DNA of 19,330 nucleotides, taken from positions 43,001 through 62,330 of the forward strand of contig DCZG01000165.1 of the NCBI GenBank assembly GCA_002331575.1. Reading direction: 5' to 3'. The number at the start of each line of letters is the position of its first letter. The stretch's first letter is position 1. The stretch is from Atopobium sp. UBA2090 (lineage in GTDB: Bacteria > Actinomycetota > Coriobacteriia > Coriobacteriales > Atopobiaceae). This document shows positions 7,442 through 14,745 of the stretch, in pieces. The notes below the pieces were generated by a model that saw only the letters and a program-made list of their open reading frames with translations, was not told the origin of the DNA and ran no database searches. Made by a program: the position numbers and the translations under genes.

Positions 7442-8173
7442 CTACATGTTCATCGTAATCTCGAGATGATAGAGGTCGGCTCTGAAGTAGGCACGAACAA
7501 ACTCCCGAGGTCTTTCGCTCGTGTCGAACGAATGCCTGCGGACGTAGAGGAGAGGACTTCCCTCGCTGATACCGAGAAGCTCCGCCCGACGAGCGTCGGC
7601 AGTCACAGAGAAGATCTTCTCCGTCATGTATGCCCATCTCACGTGAGAGACATCCCTGAGGTAGACCCTCAACGATTCCTCCGAGAAATCCCTGTTTATC
7701 GCATCGGGAACTAATTTCTCCTCAAGGTAGTTGGCTTCGATGTAGTAAGCCTTCTCTCCGGAAAAGCGCACGCGCTCGAGGTTGAAAACGGGCGTACCCT
7801 CCGCCAGGTTCAGCGCTGTGGCAACCTCTTTGTCAGCTGGAATGATATGTGATTCGATGACCCTCTTCTCGGGCGGAACCTTGTCATCCTCGCTCTTGCG
7901 GATGTAGCTTGCGGCACGACTGGGCGATATGTTGGGGTAGTTCGAGATGACCTTCGAACCATATCCCCTGCGCTTCTGAATGAGACCATCGTTTGCAAGC
8001 ATCTCCATCGCCTTGCGGGCGGTGATTCTGCTCGTCCCATATTGTCCCATCAGTTCCGTCTCGGACGGGATGAGATCACCAACAGAGTAGACCCCATTGA
8101 CGATGTCCTGGAAGAGAATGTTGTACAGCTGATAGTAGAGCTGCTCCTTGCCGCTGAAGTCGAGCTCCCTCAT
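7442..8173 (-). CDS. GntR-family regulator with UTRA domain
   Basis: A 243-aa DNA-binding regulator. The N-terminal winged HTH (residues about 5-70) contains LYNILFQDIVNGVYSVGDLI, PSETELMGQYGTSRITARKAM and NDGLIQKRRGYGSKV, all typical of the HutC/UTRA branch. The C-terminal part (about 85-240) is a UTRA effector domain with VFNLERVRFSGEKAYYIEANY. The frame is open to 8251. The ATG at 8173 has GAGGAGG upstream and begins at the usual domain edge, so it is preferred. The alternative start at 8251 would overlap the upstream kinase gene by 4 bp. It probably senses a sugar phosphate and controls the mannose-type PTS cluster next to it; that target is inferred from position. Confidence 0.9.
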   Translation of the reverse strand: MRELDFSGKEQLYYQLYNILFQDIVNGVYSVGDLIPSETELMGQYGTSRITARKAMEMLANDGLIQKRRGYGSKVISNYPNISPSRAASYIRKSEDDKVPPEKRVIESHIIPADKEVATALNLAEGTPVFNLERVRFSGEKAYYIEANYLEEKLVPDAINRDFSEESLRVYLRDVSHVRWAYMTEKIFSVTADARRAELLGISEGSPLLYVRRHSFDTSERPREFVRAYFRADLYHLEITMNM

Positions 8174-8247
8174 TGTGTCATCCCTCCTCGCTCTCACCTG
8201 TTGCCTATTGTATCCACCAAACAGGAGACGGGGGACGGCTTCGGATG

Positions 8248-8865
8248 TCATTTCTTCTCGTTCTCGAGGACATCGTCAATCTGGGTTAGAATCACTCCAT
8301 AATCAACCTTTGAATAATCAGTCACGTCAACCTCGATGAGTTTACCAAGACAGAACGTGTCATATCCTCTCGTCGTACAGCGCTTTCTGAACTCATCAAG
8401 CGTCACGAAGCAGTCCGCATGCTCACGGTCGGCGACAACGTCTCCCCTGTGGTATTTGCTCACGAGATGAGCGACGTTCCGGGAGGGGTCAAGGTCCCTC
8501 GAACGCGAGCGCGCATAGAGAACGTCAATGTCCCCAACCAACCTAACCGTAAGCACCTGGTATCCATTGGAACGGGCAAGCTCTTGGAGACGGAAACGCT
8601 GTTTCTCGCTGAAGGGATAGTCAGAGATAATGTCCCTGCCCATTCCCATCGTCCTCGAGAGCCGCGCATAGACTAACTCCCATGCCCTGAGCTCAAGACT
8701 GGTCTTTTCCTCGATGTTGTTAAAACCTTCGGCATCCCAGAGCGATTCCTTTATCTCGTCTTGGGAGATAACTGCCATTTTGGGGTGTCTTCCAAGAATA
8801 AGATTACGGAGATAGGACTTCCCCGTTGCGGGATATCCCGCGAGAAGAACGAGCGTGCCTCGCAT
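8248..8865 (-). CDS. Small P-loop kinase-like ATPase (AAA_33/zeta-like)
   Basis: A 205-aa soluble protein with a Walker A motif GYPATGKS at residues 10-17, after a short hydrophobic beta strand (TLVLLAG). A possible second acidic site is DIISDYPF, near residue 80. Arginine-rich stretches (YARSRSRDLDPSRN) could contact phosphate, as in small-molecule kinases. The overall layout resembles zeta-toxin, chloramphenicol phosphotransferase and gluconate kinase-like proteins of the AAA_33 group. It has a good GGAGGAGAA ribosome site. Its stop overlaps the longest GntR frame by 4 bp, so the pair is expressed together. No antitoxin gene is visible, and the catabolic setting favours a metabolic kinase over a toxin. 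The substrate is unknown. Confidence 0.72.
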   Translation of the reverse strand: MRGTLVLLAGYPATGKSYLRNLILGRHPKMAVISQDEIKESLWDAEGFNNIEEKTSLELRAWELVYARLSRTMGMGRDIISDYPFSEKQRFRLQELARSNGYQVLTVRLVGDIDVLYARSRSRDLDPSRNVAHLVSKYHRGDVVADREHADCFVTLDEFRKRCTTRGYDTFCLGKLIEVDVTDYSKVDYGVILTQIDDVLENEKK

Positions 8866-8892
8866 TTCTCCTCCATAGCGCTCAATAATCAG

Positions 8893-8930
8893 ACGGGCTC
8901 CGGTGACACCAGAACGCCACCGGAGCCCGT
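8893..8930 (-). terminator. Strong hairpin after the SDR gene
   Basis: A perfect 13-bp stem (ACGGGCTCCGGTG at 8893-8905 with CACCGGAGCCCGT at 8918-8930) encloses a 12-nt loop. On the minus strand it is followed by CTGATTATTG, a poor T-tract. It lies 31 bp after the SDR stop codon and only 27 bp before the kinase start. It could act as a partial terminator or an RNA stabiliser inside one long operon. Confidence 0.65.
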
Positions 8931-8961
8931 CCGTCTGGTAGATTCAAAGAGTGCTAGGAGC

Positions 8962-9747
8962 CTAGTCCATCCACTCTCCACCGGTCAGCTTGATCGACTG
9001 GCCCGTGAGGTAGCTCGAGTTGTCCGTGAGGAGAAAGACGGCCGTGTTGATGACGTCCTGAATCTCGACGAGACGATGCATGGGGATGCTCTTCTTGAAG
9101 TACGACATGACCTCTTCTGGATCGAGATTACGCTTCTTGGCGTACTCGTACTTGAGCTTGTCCCACATCTCCGTAGGCACGATACCTGGGCAGATAGAGT
9201 TCACGCGAATGTTCTTGTCGGCAAACTCCTTCGCAACGGACTCAGTGAGGCCCTGGACGCCAAACTTGCTCGCGCAGTAGGCGGCCTGCCAGGTACTCGC
9301 CTTCTTCCCCGAGAGCGAGGACATGTTAAGAATCACGCCGCCGCCATGTTCAAGCATCTTCGTGATGGCAACCTGACAGCAGAGAAACGTTGCCTTGAGG
9401 TTCACGTCCATCGTCAGTTCCCAGAGTTCAACAGACGTGTCAAGAAACGGCACCATCTTCGAGACCCCCGCGGAGTTCACCCAGGAGGTGATGGGCCCGA
9501 ACTCCCCTTCGGCCTCATCGGCCGCAGCCTGAATCGAACCCTTGTCGGTCACATCAACGTGGTGGAAAGACGCTGTTCCGCCATCCTCGCGGATGCCCTT
9601 TACGACCTCCGCAGCTTTCTCATCGTTGAGATCGAAGATTGCGATCTTCGCACCTCTCTTGGCGAAGTCCTTTGCCATTGCTGCGCCCATCCCGCTTGCG
9701 CCGCCCGTGATGACGAAAATCTTGCCATCCATTCGCTCAGTGTTCAT
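8962..9747 (-). CDS. SDR-family NAD(P)-dependent sugar/polyol dehydrogenase
   Basis: A 261-aa classical short-chain dehydrogenase. It shows the cofactor motif GGASGMG (residues 15-21), D39 at the end of beta-2 (AIFDL, suggesting NAD preference), NSAG (91-94), the catalytic S144, Y157 and K161 (YCASK), and the CPGIVPTEMW loop near 186-195. The length is standard. The ATG is preceded by AGGAGGAATC. It is the last gene of the mannose-type PTS cluster, 47 bp after the IIB stop. Sorbitol-6-phosphate dehydrogenases and polyol/2-keto reductases share this architecture. Oxidation of the imported, phosphorylated substrate is likely, but the compound cannot be assigned. Confidence 0.88.
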   Translation of the reverse strand: MNTERMDGKIFVITGGASGMGAAMAKDFAKRGAKIAIFDLNDEKAAEVVKGIREDGGTASFHHVDVTDKGSIQAAADEAEGEFGPITSWVNSAGVSKMVPFLDTSVELWELTMDVNLKATFLCCQVAITKMLEHGGGVILNMSSLSGKKASTWQAAYCASKFGVQGLTESVAKEFADKNIRVNSICPGIVPTEMWDKLKYEYAKKRNLDPEEVMSYFKKSIPMHRLVEIQDVINTAVFLLTDNSSYLTGQSIKLTGGEWMD

Positions 9748-9794
9748 GATTCCTCCTGTCGAAGGCAGTCGTGCCTTGACCTTGTAGTGTTGTT

Positions 9795-10268
9795 CTAGTT
9801 GAGGTACTCCGCGACGCTGACGGGTCTGTCCTGTGGCATTACCTGGACGAACACGTTCACGTCATGCTCGAGAAGTTTACGGAACTGATCGTTCTCCTCG
9901 GGACTCGTCGAGATGTTCTTGTAGAGGACGGAACGATCCTTGCGCGCACCCATACCGCCAACATCGACCTCATCGATTCCAATGCCATGCTCGACAAGAT
10001 AGAGGAGGGCATCTGGACCTTTAACGAGCAGAATCGTCGGCGCATCGAGCCCCTGCGAAAAGAACTCGACGCCTTCCTCCCTCGTGAATATGCCGATGGC
10101 GATTTCCTCAGGAATTGCCGTCTCGAGCACCTCGATCATGTATTCGTCAGCTGCAGTCCTATCGTCAACAATCACAACCTGGTCGGCATGCCTGTTCTTG
10201 ATCCACGCGGTCATAATCTGGCCATGGATGAGACGATCGTCAATCCTTGTGAGCACTAAGTTTTGCAT
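9795..10268 (-). CDS. PTS mannose/sorbose-type subunit IIB
   Basis: A 157-aa cytoplasmic phosphocarrier of the mannose-class PTS. It begins MQNLVLTRIDDRLIHGQI, with phosphorylatable His15 in the diagnostic RLIHGQ motif. The usual VVDD, KGP and VGGMGARKDR segments follow. The longer frame to 10313 lies inside the IIA gene. The ATG at 10268 with AGAGGAG close upstream gives the family length. Even so, the gene overlaps the end of the IIA gene by 29 nt. It transfers phosphate from IIA to the sugar bound by the IIC-IID membrane complex. Confidence 0.92.
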   Translation of the reverse strand: MQNLVLTRIDDRLIHGQIMTAWIKNRHADQVVIVDDRTAADEYMIEVLETAIPEEIAIGIFTREEGVEFFSQGLDAPTILLVKGPDALLYLVEHGIGIDEVDVGGMGARKDRSVLYKNISTSPEENDQFRKLLEHDVNVFVQVMPQDRPVSVAEYLN

Positions 10269-10683
10269 GGCTCCTCTTTCCCGATACATCTGGACTAATT
10301 GTCTTGAAGCCAAGCGCGAGAGGCGACTCGGCCTTTTCCAGAAGCGACTCGATTGTGTCGCTCTCGTCCCTGTCCATGGCGAGCGTCATGAGCATTGGCA
10401 TGTTGACTCCGGCCACAATACCGATCCTGAACTTGCTCCGGAGATAGACGGCACTGTTGAACGGTGTGCCACCAGCAATGTCCGCAAGGACGAGTGCGCC
10501 TCGAGAATCCTCCTCGACACACCTGGTGAGAATCTCCGTAAGCCTCTCCCTGTATTCCTCGGGAGACGTACCAGGGATGAGACCCAGAGTTCGGATGCCG
10601 AAGTCTCCCCCACAGACCATTTCCAGCGTGTCCAGAAGACCGTCGCAGAATCTTCCGTGGCTGATGACCACGACTTGAATCAT
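10240..10683 (-). CDS. PTS mannose-type subunit IIA
   Basis: A 147-aa EIIA-Man. The active histidine is H9 in VVISHGRF, and the conserved ADIAGGTPFNSA segment follows near residue 70. The ATG has an almost perfect GGGAAGGAGG site. The tail (after residue about 125, SPDVSGKRSHAKLSAHKD) is charged and unlike the conserved core. It is encoded by the DNA that also carries the IIB ribosome site and start, so the two genes are probably translationally coupled. It accepts phosphate from HPr. Confidence 0.92.
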   Translation of the reverse strand: MIQVVVISHGRFCDGLLDTLEMVCGGDFGIRTLGLIPGTSPEEYRERLTEILTRCVEEDSRGALVLADIAGGTPFNSAVYLRSKFRIGIVAGVNMPMLMTLAMDRDESDTIESLLEKAESPLALGFKTISPDVSGKRSHAKLSAHKD

Positions 10684-10722
10684 GTGGACCTCCTTCCCGT
10701 AGATACTTCGCAGTGATGCGCT

Positions 10723-12387
10723 CTATCCCATGTAGCTAAAGATACCGAGGAAGTATCCAGCGATACCGATGGCAAAGATGGCGAGGATGATCCACACGGT
10801 ATTGATCTTCTTCTTGAGCATCCACCAGACAAGCAGCGTCAGCGCAAGGGGAATGATTCCAGGGGCAAGCGAGTTGAGAACGCTCTGAAGGCTCGTGCTG
10901 CCACCACCCACGGCAAATGTGACTGGCGTGCTGATGAGAACTCGGCTATAGGCCATCGCACCGACGACCATGAGGCCAACGATGCTGAACGCATTGACGA
11001 TACGATCAATCGTCCCGTTCTTGAGAATCCTCAGGAGGGAGGACTTACCCTGCTTATAACCGGTCATGAACATGAAGTAGCCGCAGCCGAAGATTGCAGC
11101 CTCGAAAATGATGAAGGAGAGGACGGGACCGAGATAGCTTCCGTCGAGAGCCATCGAGCAGCCGATGCCGAACAGTGTCGGAAAGAGAATGCCCTGCATG
11201 ACCGTATCGCCGATTCCCGCAACGGGTCCCATGAGGCCGGTGCGCACCGCATTGATGTCCTCGGCAGTGACGTTTTCCCCGTTCGCGCGTGCCTCTTCCA
11301 TCGAGCAGGTGATGCCGTTGATGATTGGACCGATCGTGAATACCTCGGAGTTGTAGAACACCAGATACTTCTTGAGCTCTTCAACGCGACGCTCGTTCGT
11401 GTCGTAGAGGGCACGAATCGGGGTAATCATGAGGTTCGCGATGCCGAGCGCCTGAAGACGCTCGTAGTTGTAGCATGCCTCAGTGCTCGTAGACCAAAGC
11501 CATGTCTTGACGAGCGTGGACTTAGAGAGCTTCTTTGAGTATTCGACAACGGGTCGTGGCTCATCATCAAGAGCAGGAGCATCCTGGACCTCGACGGTCT
11601 TGACGTCCTTGTTGACGGACAGACGCTTCACTGCCTTCGTGGCACCCTTCTGAACGGTTTCGTTTCCCGTTAGGAAGAAGATGATTGCGATGATGGCAGC
11701 AAAAATCGAGATGGCGGTCAGGCCAAGCCCAGAGTAGGCAGCGAGGAAGAAGCCACCGAAGAACCAAGGGACGAGCTTCGGCTTGCCGAGGTAGTTGAGG
11801 AGCATGGCGATACCAAGGGCGGGCATGATTCCGCCGACAACCTGAAGAGCGCTAATAACGCTTCCTGGCACAGAGCTGATGAGCCCCTGTGCCCAGCCGC
11901 TTCCGAACATGACCATGAGAAACACCGGCACACCATAGAGCAGTACCGCCATGCAGAACGAGGGAACGAAGTTCATGAGACGGACACCACGGATGTTGCC
12001 CTTCTCGAGCATCTTGTCGGCCTGGTGAATCCATGCCGCGTTGACGGTCATGTACACCTGGTTCTGCAGAAGGCCAAGCATGCTGAGGGGGATTGCAAAG
12101 GTCGCCGCCATGGTCGGATCGGCGCCGGACAGGATGACCATCACGGTGCCATAGATGCCAGCAGTGATCGTGTTACTTGGCATTGTGCCACCGGCAGAAA
12201 TCCACCCAAGGTAAATAAGCTGGATGTTGGCGCCCGCAAGCATGCCCGTCATGGGATCGCCCATGAAAATGCCGACGAGAAGGCCAGTGGTCAGAGGGTA
12301 GACCAGACACTTGGTGACAGGCCCAAAGAACCACCACTGGCCCATGGTCGCCAACAGGGCGACGAGAAGCGCGGAAGCTACTGTCAT
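10723..12387 (-). CDS. PTS mannose/sorbose-type permease, IIC-IID fusion
   Basis: A 554-aa membrane protein that joins two normally separate subunits. Residues 1-245 are IIC (MTVASALLVALLATMG start, AGANIQLIYLGWISAGGTMPSN region, several helices). Residues about 246-287 form a charged cytoplasmic linker (KAVKRLSVNKDVKTVEV, then acidic/proline-rich). Residues 288-554 are IID, with CYNYERLQALG, the MGPVAGIGDT motif and C-terminal helices. No stop or frameshift separates them. The start at 12387 has AGGAGA 8 nt upstream and matches family N-termini, unlike the frame's outer start at 12465. Typical mannose-class systems encode IIC and IID as two genes. It imports a hexose, ketose or polyol. It lies between the second Zn-dehydrogenase and IIA genes. 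Confidence 0.93.
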   Translation of the reverse strand: MTVASALLVALLATMGQWWFFGPVTKCLVYPLTTGLLVGIFMGDPMTGMLAGANIQLIYLGWISAGGTMPSNTITAGIYGTVMVILSGADPTMAATFAIPLSMLGLLQNQVYMTVNAAWIHQADKMLEKGNIRGVRLMNFVPSFCMAVLLYGVPVFLMVMFGSGWAQGLISSVPGSVISALQVVGGIMPALGIAMLLNYLGKPKLVPWFFGGFFLAAYSGLGLTAISIFAAIIAIIFFLTGNETVQKGATKAVKRLSVNKDVKTVEVQDAPALDDEPRPVVEYSKKLSKSTLVKTWLWSTSTEACYNYERLQALGIANLMITPIRALYDTNERRVEELKKYLVFYNSEVFTIGPIINGITCSMEEARANGENVTAEDINAVRTGLMGPVAGIGDTVMQGILFPTLFGIGCSMALDGSYLGPVLSFIIFEAAIFGCGYFMFMTGYKQGKSSLLRILKNGTIDRIVNAFSIVGLMVVGAMAYSRVLISTPVTFAVGGGSTSLQSVLNSLAPGIIPLALTLLVWWMLKKKINTVWIILAIFAIGIAGYFLGIFSYMG

Positions 12388-12500
12388 TGTTCGCTCTCCT
12401 AACTTGAACTGGATACTATCGTACGTGCAAAAACGATGTCCGTTGTTCTCCAAAGTCCCGAGCATACGCGTCGGGAGAATTCTGCGGACAAGAGGCAGGG

Positions 12501-13505
12501 CTACCGTTCACCACTCAAGCGGACCATGACCTTACCCCTTCGTGCGTTCTTCTGCGTTGCCAGCTCCACCCCCATTTCCTCAAGAGTTAGCTCTGCACTG
12601 ATAAGGCTCCTCGTGTCAATTCGTCCGCTCTCGAGAAGACGAATGGCTCGATTGGTACTACGGGGATTGAGATAAGAGGTATAGATGCTCAACTCTTTGG
12701 CATATGCCTCGAACTGATTGAAGCTGACTCGGCTCTCAGGGTTACCGAGACCGAAGAGAAGCACCTTGGAACTCTTCCCAGCAACGTGAATCGCCTGCTC
12801 CATAGTCGTGCCAAGGCCGATGCACTCGATGACATAGTCGATGTTTCTCGACGAGCAAAGCCCTTCGATTGCGTCATCGTCTACCGCATGCGTCGCGCCG
12901 AGGCGCAGGGCAAGCTCTCGCTTGCTCTCCTCCTTCTCTACGACAATCACCTCGAAGGGACTCGTTGCAAGAACGAGCTGCAGCATGAGAGAACCCATCG
13001 CACCCATTCCGAAGAGCACCACTGTCGAGCCGCTCCTCATGTCCAGGAGATCCATCCCATGAATCGCACATGACAGAGGCTCAGCGAAGGCAGCCGCCTC
13101 AAGATCAAGGGAGTCAGCGACGTGATAGACGTTCGACTCGGGTGGACATACGAAGTCAGAAAAGCCTTTGGCAACCCCATGACGATGGATGCAGAAGTTT
13201 GGAAGACCCTTTTGGCACCATATGCACTTTCCGCAGCTCCAGCTTGGATCGCACGCGACTCGATCGCCAGGCTTGAAACCTTCGCAGTCTGGTCCTACCT
13301 CCACGACAACTCCCGAGCACTCATGACCCAAAATGATTGGGGGAATGACGATGCTTGCGCCGTTCATGCCCTGGAACTTATGGACATCCGTCCCACACAG
13401 GCCGCACCAGGCCACCCGAATCTTGACCTGATCGCCTTCCGGCGTTGGCTCGGGAATGTCTTTGACCTCGTACGCGAGGTTGCCCATGTAGTAGCCGGCC
13501 CTCAT
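12501..13505 (-). CDS. Zinc-dependent medium-chain dehydrogenase (second copy)
   Basis: A 334-aa MDR dehydrogenase. Catalytic zinc residues are C37 (CGLCGTD), H61-E62 (GHECSG) and E142 (FAEPLSC). The structural zinc cysteines are C91, C94, C97 and C105. The coenzyme motif is FGMGAMG (165-171). The open frame reaches 13676, but that extension lies in the aldolase gene; the ATG at 13505 with GGAGAAGG starts the conserved MRAGYYMGNLAYEVKDIPEP. It follows the aldolase stop by 10 bp. It differs clearly from the dehydrogenase at the left end, so it is not a recent duplicate. It probably oxidises a polyol or its phosphate, with the SDR handling another step. Confidence 0.9.
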   Translation of the reverse strand: MRAGYYMGNLAYEVKDIPEPTPEGDQVKIRVAWCGLCGTDVHKFQGMNGASIVIPPIILGHECSGVVVEVGPDCEGFKPGDRVACDPSWSCGKCIWCQKGLPNFCIHRHGVAKGFSDFVCPPESNVYHVADSLDLEAAAFAEPLSCAIHGMDLLDMRSGSTVVLFGMGAMGSLMLQLVLATSPFEVIVVEKEESKRELALRLGATHAVDDDAIEGLCSSRNIDYVIECIGLGTTMEQAIHVAGKSSKVLLFGLGNPESRVSFNQFEAYAKELSIYTSYLNPRSTNRAIRLLESGRIDTRSLISAELTLEEMGVELATQKNARRGKVMVRLSGER

Positions 13506-13515
13506 TGCCTTCTCC

Positions 13516-14361
13516 CTAGTCGATGTTCTTGAAGAGGCTGATTTTGTGCTCAACGACCTCGTCGATGACGTCGAGACAGGGGATGACGTTCTCGCGATTG
13601 GAAGTGTTGACCTTGTTCGCGTCGTAGCATTCCTTCGCCTTGGCATTCCATTGCACGAGAAGCTCGGTGCCGACATTGAACTTGCGGATACCTAGGTTGA
13701 TAACTCGCCTGACATCCTCGTCCTTGACACCAGTTCCTCCATGGATGACGAGTGGGATATCGACCGCATCATGGATCTCTGCAAGCCTCTTGAAGTTGAC
13801 GTCCGTCTTTGACTTGTACTGACCATGGCTCGTACCAATGGCAACCGCGAGGGCGTCAATGCCCGTCTTCTCGACGAATTCCGCAGCAACGGAAGGATTG
13901 GTGTACTTGATGTCATCGGGGTTTACGGCAATACCATCCTCGGTGCCTCCGATGGTTCCGAGCTCTGCCTCTACGCTCACGCCAGCCTTGGCCGCATACT
14001 CGACAACCCTCTTTGCACCAAGGATGTTCTCCTTAAATGGAAGCGCTGACCCATCGAACATCACCGAGCTATATCCCGCGTCAATCGCCTTGCGGATTTC
14101 GTCATAGTCCTTTGCGTGATCGAGATGAAGAACGACATCAGCACCATATTCGTCGGCCATTGATTTGCAGATGGCAACGAGGTTCCGATGGCCGATGAAA
14201 TTTGCCGTCCCGCAGCTCGTCTGGATGATGACCGGAGTCTTCTGCTTTACGGCTGCACGAATGATGGCGGGCGTCATCTCAAGGTTGTGCGTGTTGAAAG
14301 CCCCGACCGCCATGTTCAGCTCGGTTGCCTCTTGAAGTACCTCTCTCAATGTCGTGTACAT
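13516..14361 (-). CDS. Class II fructose/tagatose-bisphosphate aldolase family protein
   Basis: A 281-aa zinc aldolase of the FbaA/GatY/KbaY family, which cleaves ketose-1,6-bisphosphates or related ketose phosphates to DHAP plus an aldehyde. Visible residues: DHAK in VVLHLDHAKD (zinc H), VEAELGTIGGTEDG, the zinc His in GTSHGQYK, and IHGGTGVKDEDVR. The C-terminus keeps the GIRKFNVGTEL phosphate-binding loop. The outer ATG at 14433 is inside a palindromic promoter element; the ATG at 14361 with AGGAGAGG upstream matches MYTTLREVL-type starts and is chosen. It is the first gene of the mannose-type PTS operon. No GatZ-like partner subunit or 1-phosphofructokinase is visible nearby. Confidence 0.9.
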   Translation of the reverse strand: MYTTLREVLQEATELNMAVGAFNTHNLEMTPAIIRAAVKQKTPVIIQTSCGTANFIGHRNLVAICKSMADEYGADVVLHLDHAKDYDEIRKAIDAGYSSVMFDGSALPFKENILGAKRVVEYAAKAGVSVEAELGTIGGTEDGIAVNPDDIKYTNPSVAAEFVEKTGIDALAVAIGTSHGQYKSKTDVNFKRLAEIHDAVDIPLVIHGGTGVKDEDVRRVINLGIRKFNVGTELLVQWNAKAKECYDANKVNTSNRENVIPCLDVIDEVVEHKISLFKNID

Positions 14362-14432
14362 GCTCTTCCTCTCCTGGTCGCTTTGCCCATCGATGGCCTG
14401 CGAAAACGAATCGTCATCTTTGGTGATTGTCA

Positions 14433-14448
14433 TAATATCATAATATTA
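14433..14448. promoter_or_regulatory. AT-rich palindrome in the promoter of the second PTS operon
   Basis: TAATAT-CATA-ATATTA forms a near-perfect 16-bp inverted repeat, 72-87 bp upstream of the aldolase start. It overlaps possible -10 sequences (TATTAT/TATGAT on the minus strand). The position suits an operator for the GntR regulator of the cluster, but no second copy was found to support that. The rest of the gap 14362-14553 shows no gene. Confidence 0.4.
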
Positions 14449-14465
14449 GTATGTTTAAGAATTCT

Positions 14466-14483
14466 CTTTCGCTTTCGCGTTCG
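14466..14483. promoter_or_regulatory. Three tandem 6-bp repeats upstream of the second PTS operon
   Basis: The plus strand reads CTTTCG, CTTTCG, CGTTCG without gaps, 18 bp upstream of the AT-rich palindrome. CTTTC-type direct repeats are known as sites of some DeoR-family sugar regulators, so this may be an activator or repressor site. The block is short and could be chance. Confidence 0.3.
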
Positions 14484-14553
14484 CAGACTCAAACCAGCCG
14501 CTTGCCGACGAGCAAAGGGGAAAGTGCAGTTTCAAATCCGTTGACGAGAAATT

Positions 14554-14597
14554 TGACCCCCTGACGATGTGCTTGGAGGCGCAACGCCAGGGGGTCA
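14554..14597 (-). terminator. Hairpin terminator downstream of the vWA lipoprotein gene
   Basis: A perfect 10-bp stem (TGACCCCCTG at 14554-14563 with CAGGGGGTCA at 14588-14597) has a 24-nt loop. On the minus strand AAATTTCTCG follows. It lies 149 bp past the vWA stop codon and before the promoter of the aldolase operon. Confidence 0.6.
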
Positions 14598-14687
14598 CAG
14601 TTGTCGGCAGTAGTTTCTCAAGGTGAACAAGGAACACGGGAGGACGAGTCTCCGCAAGTCGCCAAATAAGACAGCGAATGCGGAAAT

Positions 14688-14729
14688 CGCGTGCTCACCG
14701 ACAAGCGCTGGCGCTACTGCAGCTAGCGG
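14688..14729 (+). repeat. 42-bp repeat, copy 2 (possible transposase-tail remnant)
   Basis: Second copy of the block at 7373-7414, with three substitutions. In plus-strand frame it reads R-V-L-T-D-K-R-W-R-Y-C-S and then a TAG stop. It starts 16 bp after the stop codon of the vWA gene on the minus strand. The flanks of the two copies are unrelated, so only this tail has been duplicated or retained. Confidence 0.6.
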
Positions 14730-14745
14730 GGCGCGCCGCGGTCGC

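Noticed and set aside
8248..8865. Zeta-type toxin
   Set aside because: The P-loop fold is similar, but there is no antitoxin gene and the partner is a GntR regulator in a sugar cluster.
8761..9798. 345-codon plus-strand open frame
   Set aside because: Antisense to the SDR gene and the start of the kinase gene, both with strong motifs and ribosome sites.
12456..12476. Small hairpin between the second dehydrogenase and the IIC-IID genes
   Set aside because: Only a 6-bp stem (TCCCGA/TCGGGA) with a 9-nt loop and no T-run; too weak to call a terminator.
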